Below, in pieces: positions 59,358 through 64,000 of a stretch of DNA of 64,000 bases. The translations under genes and the position numbers were made by a program. How positions within the stretch are numbered: the first letter of the stretch is position 1; the number at the start of each line of letters is the position of its first letter. The notes under the pieces were generated by a model. It saw only the letters and a list, made by a program, of their open reading frames with translations, was not told the DNA's origin and ran no database searches. This DNA is from Bradyrhizobium lablabi (GTDB taxonomy: Bacteria > Pseudomonadota > Alphaproteobacteria > Rhizobiales > Xanthobacteraceae), in contig NZ_JAFCJK010000015.1 in the NCBI RefSeq assembly GCF_018131005.1, forward strand, positions 28,220-92,219, written 5' to 3'.

Positions 59358-59592
59358 TGTCATTCCGTTTCCGGTAACGCGCCGACAGGCTTTTGTCTTC
59401 AAGCAGGCTGAGCATGCCGCCCTGATGAACCCGGATGCCGGAGAGCGTTACGTGCTGCGCCAGGTCAAGGTGCAGCGAGATGCGATGCGCCGCAAGGGTG
59501 TCCCCGAGCAACTGATCGAGCGCGAGCTACGCAGTTTGGAGAACGCGATCAGGGATGCACTGCAGCGCTTGCTGATCGGTGGTGTCGCATGA
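59350..59592 (+). CDS. DUF6074-like small protein
   Basis: 80 residues. MADVIPFPVTRRQAFVFKQA at the start and RRKGVPEQLIERELRSLENA towards the end match the DUF6074 pattern of small phage and plasmid-region proteins in rhizobia. Helical, soluble, function unknown. It overlaps the following ATG by four bases, continuing the operon. Confidence 0.75.
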   Translation: MADVIPFPVTRRQAFVFKQAEHAALMNPDAGERYVLRQVKVQRDAMRRKGVPEQLIERELRSLENAIRDALQRLLIGGVA

Positions 59593-60221
59593 GCCGCCGC
59601 GGTCGCAAAACGGCCATCGGGGGACAGTTTGCACCCCGTACCATCGAGATGCTCGAGTCGCCCGCCTATCGCGTTCTGAGCCTTTCCGCGCGCAAAGTGC
59701 TGGATCGGCTCGAAATCGAGATGGCGCACCACGGCGGCACGGACAACGGAAAGCTGCCCGTCACCTACGACCAATTCCAGGAGTATGGGATTGATCGACA
59801 GGCAATCGCGCCGGCTATCCGCGAGGCCGTCGCCCTTGGGCTTCTAGAGATCACGCGCGAGGGCCGCGCCGGAAACGCTGAGTGGCGTCAGCCAAACCTA
59901 TTCAGGCTTACCTATCGTCATAGCGACGGCGAGCGAGGCTACGGCACCAACGAATGGCGACAGATCGAGTCGCTCGAGGAAGCCGCCGCAATCGCGAAAG
60001 CAGCCAGAAGTGCGAAGCCGAAAAAAACAAAATCCCAGTGGGGGAAAACGTCACGTTTCAGTAGGGAAAACCCCAACCGAAAGCGGCCAATCCATAGTGG
60101 GGAAACCCCTACTACATGCCATAGTGGGAAAACCCCTACTACTATCGATATCTCCGGTAGGATGGCGGCAGGACCACTAGCTTCTCAGAGCCCAGCCACC
60201 GGTGCGGAGGACGCAGCATGA
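59589..60221 (+). CDS. Winged-helix replication-initiator-like phage protein
   Basis: 210 residues; ATGA overlap with the preceding gene. The N-terminal ~120 residues form a conserved domain: GGQFAPRTIEMLESPAYRVL, ARKVLDRLEIEMAHHGGTDN, GKLPVTYDQFQEYGIDRQAI, AREAVALG-like helix, then NLFRLTYRHSDG. This is widespread in rhizobial prophage regions and reads as a DNA-binding domain. The C-terminal third is basic and repetitive (HSGETPTTCHSGKTPTT), encoded by near-identical 24-bp DNA repeats. A replication-origin role like phage lambda O is possible but inferred. Confidence 0.65.
   Translation: MSRRGRKTAIGGQFAPRTIEMLESPAYRVLSLSARKVLDRLEIEMAHHGGTDNGKLPVTYDQFQEYGIDRQAIAPAIREAVALGLLEITREGRAGNAEWRQPNLFRLTYRHSDGERGYGTNEWRQIESLEEAAAIAKAARSAKPKKTKSQWGKTSRFSRENPNRKRPIHSGETPTTCHSGKTPTTIDISGRMAAGPLASQSPATGAEDAA
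60092..60142 (+). repeat. Two 24-bp direct repeats inside the replication-like gene
   Basis: CCATAGTGGGGAAACCCCTA and its continuation occur at 60092-60115 and 60119-60142 with one mismatch and a 27-bp period. Each contains GGG(G/A)-AA-CCCC. Related sequence (GTGGGGGAAAAC, GTAGGGAAAACCCC) lies at about 60.04 and 60.06 kb. Confidence 0.75.
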
Positions 60222-60456
60222 GCGTCCACCCGCGCGCAACCGACACAGCGGCCTATGGCGATCGGCCTGCGCCGGAGAGATCACGAAAGAGGATCTGTAC
60301 CGACGGCTTGGCGATCTACGGGCGACACACGGCGACGACTGCTTCGATCGCGAGCAGCCCATGCCGTGGTTCATGCGATACAAGCCACAGGGTCCGCGGG
60401 CGATGGCTCGACGTCAGAGATATGGCGAGTCGGTCGCGATGGTGGTGACGACATGA
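60218..60456 (+). pseudogene. Phage-operon gene with probable frameshift
   Basis: The ATG at 60218 overlaps the previous stop as elsewhere in this operon, but that frame soon loses protein character. Another frame from about 60275 to 60456 reads ITKEDLYRRLGDLRATHGDD and EQPMPWFMRYKPQGPRAMAR, which looks genuine. One indel near 60.28 kb would join them. Confidence 0.5.
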
Positions 60457-60851
60457 CCGCACACCCGCACCACCTGTCCCTAGCGCGCCCCTCAGCCAAG
60501 GCACTGCCACTGCACACACCGCCCAGCCAGCGCATACAGCGAAGACAAGACCAGGATAGCGCCATCGGGCCAGCCCGCACCGGTGCCGCTCTAATCAAGG
60601 ACAAAGCCCCTTGTAGGAAGCCCACACGCGCGGCTTCGAGCGGCCGCCGCTCTTTTGCGAGTCCAGATGCGGACAGCGCATCGGTGGGCGCGGCTAGGCC
60701 ACGTCGGGGCAATTCCTCGAAAAAAAACCAAGGAACCCTTTGGCGGCTTTTTTCCAGTGCGGCGCGAGGCGTTGCACCATTTCAGCATATTTCGGATTTT
60801 CGAAATCCTGGTTTTCTTGTCAGCGGAGGCGCCCGTGCCTTCGGTGTTTAG
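60453..60851 (+). CDS. Phage-operon hypothetical, low complexity
   Basis: 132 codons from an ATG that overlaps the preceding stop (ATGA). The sequence is basic, Ser/Arg/Ala-rich, without a domain (LARPSAKALPLHTPPSQRIQ near the start). It may be a decayed gene kept open by composition; the overlap is its main support. Confidence 0.3.
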   Translation: MTAHPHHLSLARPSAKALPLHTPPSQRIQRRQDQDSAIGPARTGAALIKDKAPCRKPTRAASSGRRSFASPDADSASVGAARPRRGNSSKKNQGTLWRLFSSAARGVAPFQHISDFRNPGFLVSGGARAFGV

Positions 60852-60858
60852 GCCCGAA

Positions 60859-61128
60859 ATGGGCTTTTCTAGGAAGCCGCTTGGGCTGCGGCGCTGCCTT
60901 CTCGAGATCCTTCGCCGGCGAGACGGGCTGACGGCGCACGATTTGGCTGGCATCGCCTACGGCCGGCGGATCATTGTTCGGCCGGGATATCGCAGGCACG
61001 TCACGAACTCGCAGATGGTCTGCGTGCAACGCGCGTTGAGGCGCATGATCGACAAGGGTCTGATCGAGGTTCTCTATCGCTACCGGCGCCGAAAGGTTTA
61101 CGTTTTGCGGCGAGAGGTCGAGCAATGA
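60859..61128 (+). CDS. Small phage-region winged-helix-like protein
   Basis: 89 residues from ATG at 60859. LRRCLLEILRRRDGLTAHDL followed by MVCVQRALRRMIDKGLIEVL and YRYRRRKVYVLRREVE reads as a compact winged helix: helix, recognition helix and a basic beta wing. Likely a DNA-binding protein of the phage-like operon. Its stop overlaps the next ATG. Confidence 0.55.
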   Translation: MGFSRKPLGLRRCLLEILRRRDGLTAHDLAGIAYGRRIIVRPGYRRHVTNSQMVCVQRALRRMIDKGLIEVLYRYRRRKVYVLRREVEQ

Positions 61129-61291
61129 CTGACAACGAGATCCCAGAAATCGACGAGGCCATGCCTCGGTGCCGTCAGCCGTTGATGGCGCCGAGGTAAC
61201 GCTCGCCAAGCTGATTGCCAAACGGCCGGCGAAGTGCATCGCGCCAGGACAAGCGACCGGTATTTTGCGACCGCTCAAAGAGCCAGGTTAG
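61125..61291 (+). pseudogene. Frameshifted last gene of the phage-like operon
   Basis: The ATG at 61125 overlaps the previous stop and encodes TDNEIPEIDEAMP before a premature stop at 61199. Another frame continues SAVDGAEVTLAKLIAKRPAK to a stop at 61291. A one-base indel near 61.17 kb would restore one short protein. Confidence 0.45.
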
Positions 61292-61730
61292 AAAAGATTG
61301 CGAGCAAAACCCGCTCGATCGCGAAGGCTGCGGCCTGAAGGTAAACGGTCGCGGGCTCGCCGACGAGGGCAGATATCGTTTGATGCGCGGACGTCTGATC
61401 TGCATGCGCGCTTTCACGCGTTTCGTTGATAGCGAAGCAGTGAAGCTCTTCCAAGGTCTTGTGGCTAAATCCGGGCCCCATTTGGCCGATGTCGCGTCCG
61501 GCGTCGTTTTCCCTCACAGCCAGGACTGATCTAACTTGGGCTTCATTCCGAAGTGCAAGGTCTGCGCGGCGACCGCCATCGTCTCGGCCGGTGCGCGGAT
61601 TGCAGGATGGTCCGCAAGTGACCGCGCTGCTCGTCGAACATCTGAAGCGTCCCGGCTCGCAGCTGCTGCGCGGGACCAAGGAAGGGGTCCACCTGTCGAC
61701 TCTCCCAAATCGCCGGAAGAGCTGAAACGC
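61292..61730. other. Region without a supported gene
   Basis: Open frames on both strands lack ribosome sites and motifs. Probably decayed accessory DNA. Confidence 0.35.
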
Positions 61731-61937
61731 TTACCAGCGCCACCACATGGCAAAGAATAGGCCCGGCATCGCTGCCGGGCCGAACGCTCTAAAAATCGCT
61801 ACGTAATGAAACGTCAGTAGCAGCTGGTTGTGCAGACGTCCCGTGTACTGGCTGCACGACGTGGGAGCAGGTGGTACTGCTTTGGTGGGGATCGTGGAAG
61901 AGAGCATTGCAAGTGCGATAACGCTGATCAATTTCAT
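61731..61937 (-). CDS. Possible small secreted protein, C-terminus doubtful
   Basis: 68 codons. The N-terminus is a good signal peptide (MKLISVIALAMLSSTIPTKA) followed by VPPAPTSC. A hairpin inside the 3' part (61760-61781) suggests that the true gene ended earlier and that a frameshift extended it; another frame ends RDVCTTSCY before the hairpin. A GGAAC-N16-CGTT match overlaps the start codon, which would conflict with this start if it were a promoter. Confidence 0.4.
   Translation of the reverse strand: MKLISVIALAMLSSTIPTKAVPPAPTSCSQYTGRLHNQLLLTFHYVAIFRAFGPAAMPGLFFAMWWRW
61760..61781 (-). terminator. Hairpin, probable terminator
   Basis: 9-bp perfect stem GGCCCGGCA / TGCCGGGCC with a 4-nt loop. 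On the minus strand TATTCTTTG follows, a modest T-rich tail. Confidence 0.55.
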
Positions 61938-62115
61938 TGGTTCCTATCGCACTGGAGCCGGGATTGGCAGTTGCGTTCAATGAGTCTTTGCAACGTAAAG
62001 CGTCAAGGACGATCGCTTGTGACCAGCTGCCAACCCGCGACTCGAAAAACCAAATCAGGGCTACGTACAATTCTGAACAGATCACGACCCGACCAAGGCA
62101 TACATTCGACGGGTC

Positions 62116-62205
62116 ATGGACGACAATCGCCTGTTCACCATCCTCATCATCGTGCTGGCCACACTGCCGGTGATAGTGAGGGCTTTTGCGCTCATCCTTC
62201 TCTGA
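62116..62205 (+). CDS. 29-residue membrane peptide
   Basis: ATG at 62116, TGA at 62203-62205. MDDNRLFTILIIVLATLPVI and a hydrophobic end: one membrane helix spanning most of the peptide. Ribosome site weak. One of two tiny membrane ORFs here. Confidence 0.4.
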   Translation: MDDNRLFTILIIVLATLPVIVRAFALILL

Positions 62206-62296
62206 GCCTTGGGAGCCGCAGATCGTCAGATGCGGGGAAACGCGCCAACACATCGCGCGTTTTGCAGAGGTGTCCAAAATGCACGGAGATGCCTGA

Positions 62297-62377
62297 ATGG
62301 AATCGATACCGGGAATTGCCGGTTTGTTCGGCTTATTCGGGATTCTCGCGGCGCTCTATTGGCATTTCGTCCGCTGA
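62297..62377 (+). CDS. 26-residue membrane peptide
   Basis: ATG at 62297 with GGAG eight nt upstream, TGA at 62375-62377. MESIPGIAGLFGLFGILAAL then YWHFVR: a single Gly-rich membrane helix. Stronger ribosome site than its neighbour. Confidence 0.4.
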   Translation: MESIPGIAGLFGLFGILAALYWHFVR

Positions 62378-62384
62378 CCGTGCA

Positions 62385-62800
62385 TTAGAATTGATCCTGC
62401 ACCGGGCGGTAGGCCGGATGCTTAGGGGTTCTTGACCTTGACCCAATGGGTGCAGCGCCCGGCCTCATAGCCGCGCGCTGCGCATGCTTCGACACCAGTC
62501 CCTCCAGTCCCATCAGGCAGGCGTGGCGGAATAGGTCGGCACCAATCTCGCCGTGCTCGTAGGGGGCAAGGTGGATGCCATCCACCCGGCGTGTCAGGAG
62601 CCGGGCGTCGAAAAGCATAGAACTGAACGTCGGCTTCGTGCTTGCGGGACAGTAGCCCGTCGAAATCGGATTGGCCGTCAACCCGAGCAACACAGCTTCG
62701 CCATCGATCGCTAGCGATCGCGAAGCGTGAGTGCGGTCTCACGATCCACGGAAACCGCTTCGACCAGTCGAGCCCGCTCTTGCTGGTCTTGAGCATCAAA
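62385..62800 (-). pseudogene. ATP-dependent DNA ligase (LigD-type) remnant with several frameshifts
   Basis: Pieces of the ligase core appear in order on the minus strand but alternate between two frames: KTSKSGLDWSKRFPWIV, then GQSDFDGLLSRKHEADVQFY, then in the other frame HLAPYEHGEIGADLFRHACL and MGLEGLVSKHAQRA, back to AGRCTHWVKVKNP, then PKHPAYRPV. These correspond to segments of non-homologous-end-joining ligases, including GLEGLVSK. At least three shifts are needed. The N-terminus with the catalytic Lys is missing. Confidence 0.75.
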
Positions 62801-63407
62801 ACTGGGAAGCGCTGCGATTGTTGTCGGCACCGGCCCTCGCCACTGGCCCGTCGGCGCACGCTGCGATCATTGATTTGGAGCTTATTGGCAAGCTCGACCT
62901 GTCCATTGGACATCACTCCACTGGGGCAGCATCTCTTAGACCCAAGCTTGACGAGCGCAGCGTTGAACTTATCGGTGGTCAGGCGGGGCTCCTGCGAGGT
63001 TGAGGCTGCTGATTAGGCGGTACAGGGTCATCGACTGGCATTCACCGCCGATTTCGGTGTTTGGTGGGTGGCGACTGTGAGGTCAGATGGACGACACGAT
63101 GACCCGCAGGCTCTAGGTGAAGGCGGTGGAGCGGTCTTTGAGCAGGCCGGCCTTACCCAGCTTCTGACCACTCACGGCCGCCGTAACGGTTGCCTTGATG
63201 TGGCTGAGACCTCGCATCCGAGGAACAGATATAGTTGGAGATTGTCAGCATTGGACAAGTCGACCGCGAAGAAGCACGAAACACCTTGCGTCCATTGAAA
63301 TTAGCGGCGCGCGCTTCTTGACTCCTTTGCGCAAGCTCCCATGTTGCGGTGCACGCTGATCTTTCGCAACGCAATATAGGTGTGCTCCGGTGCGCGATTT
63401 CCCGCCG
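62801..63407. other. Region without a supported gene
   Basis: About 600 bp with short frames only, between the ligase remnant and the esterase gene. No promoter or repeat identified. Confidence 0.35.
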
Positions 63408-64000
63408 ATGCTTGCCCGTCTTCAGGCCTTTCGAAGCAAATTCGAAGGTCTTCTTGCAGCGGCCCGAAAGAGCGCGGCTGGGACGCCTGCCGACCGCCCG
63501 ACCCGGCTACGAGAATTGACCGGGTTCGGTACAAATCCCGGCAATCTTCGCATGTTTGCCTACGCGCCGAAACACCTGCCGCGTGGGGCGCCCTTGGTCG
63601 TCGCGCTACATGGCTGCACCCAGACCGCCGCCGAGTATGACCGCGGCACCGGCTGGTCGTCGCTTGCCGACAACCTTCGCTTCGCGGTTGTCTATCCGCA
63701 GCAGCAGCCCGCCAACAATCCGAAAAACTGTTTCTCGTGGTTTTTGCCTGGCGACATCGCGCGCGGAGAGGGCGAGACGCTTTCGATCAGAGAGATGGTG
63801 GAGCACGCCATAGCGGCTTTTGGTACCGACCGCCGCAAAGTCTTCGTGACCGGCCTCTCCGCCGGCGGGGCCATGGCGTCGGCTATGCTCGCAACCTACC
63901 CAGAGGTTTTTGCCGGGGGCGCCGTTATTGCCGGACTACCCTATGGGTGCGCTAACAACGTTCAACAAGCATTCGAGGCCATGTTCACCGAGCAGAGATA
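63408..64000 (+). CDS. PHB-depolymerase-family esterase (3' end outside window)
   Basis: The frame from ATG 63408 (or GTG 63390) is open to the right edge; 197 residues are visible. Alpha/beta hydrolase of the Esterase_phb group: oxyanion segment VVALHGCTQTAAEYDRGTGW, YPQQQPANNPKNCFSWF, and nucleophile Ser in VTGLSAGGAMASAMLATYP. Members hydrolyse poly-3-hydroxybutyrate or feruloyl-type esters. No signal peptide is visible at this start, so intracellular depolymerase is possible. The Asp and His of the triad would lie beyond the edge. Confidence 0.88.
   Translation, partial: MLARLQAFRSKFEGLLAAARKSAAGTPADRPTRLRELTGFGTNPGNLRMFAYAPKHLPRGAPLVVALHGCTQTAAEYDRGTGWSSLADNLRFAVVYPQQQPANNPKNCFSWFLPGDIARGEGETLSIREMVEHAIAAFGTDRRKVFVTGLSAGGAMASAMLATYPEVFAGGAVIAGLPYGCANNVQQAFEAMFTEQR

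Noticed and set aside
61920..61944. GGAAC-N16-CGTT on the minus strand, an EcfG-like promoter
   Set aside because: It straddles the start codon of the small secreted-protein frame, so a transcript from it would begin inside that gene. Kept only as a caution about that gene.

Overview
The window looks like a chromosomal segment of a Bradyrhizobium-type alphaproteobacterium (Nitrobacteraceae). The grounds are the GC-rich codon use, an FlhA of the Bradyrhizobium type, several small proteins of kinds I associate with that group (DUF1127-like, DUF6074-like and a 59-aa coiled-coil protein), and interspersed palindromic repeats. The genus is inferred from sequence recall only.

Layout. 0-7 kb: the end of an anti-sigma factor, a small membrane protein behind a general-stress-type promoter, flhA behind a CtrA-like box, small hypotheticals and an MFS transporter. 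7-12 kb: a PuuR-like regulator diverging from an omega-aminotransferase and D-amino-acid dehydrogenase, then an OpgC-like membrane protein. 12-18.5 kb: a Tat-exported multicopper oxidase, and a TetR regulator diverging from a three-subunit PaoABC-type molybdenum aldehyde oxidoreductase. 18.5-23 kb: an XRE-cupin regulator diverging from a polar amino-acid ABC transporter with an FAD amine oxidase. 23.5-34.3 kb: a histidine-utilisation regulon with hutD, hutU, hutI, hutF and hutC, an ornithine-cyclodeaminase-like enzyme, a PhnD-like binding protein and an SsuABC-type ABC transporter. Three near-identical HutC-type operators, each lying over a sigma70-like -10 box, tie these units together; hutH and hutG are absent from the window.

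35-40 kb: a di-haem peroxidase translationally coupled to a VirA-like sensor kinase with a degenerate receiver, then an OmpR-type regulator. 40-42.6 kb: several very small genes and repeats. 42.6-50 kb: an HExxH protein coupled to a hydantoinase/oxoprolinase, two permeases and a phytanoyl-CoA-type dioxygenase. 50-54 kb: a class III nucleotide cyclase, a matrixin-like metalloprotease and an HSL-type esterase.

From about 55.1 kb the character changes to an accessory region: a 5'-incomplete HNH endonuclease, a secreted protein with four almost identical 46-residue repeats, a truncated nuclease-like fragment, and a compact phage-like operon (58.3-61.2 kb) with four-base overlaps, a winged-helix replication-type protein containing internal DNA repeats, and frameshifted members. 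After it come tiny membrane ORFs, a frameshifted ATP-dependent DNA ligase and, cut by the right edge, a PHB-depolymerase-type esterase.
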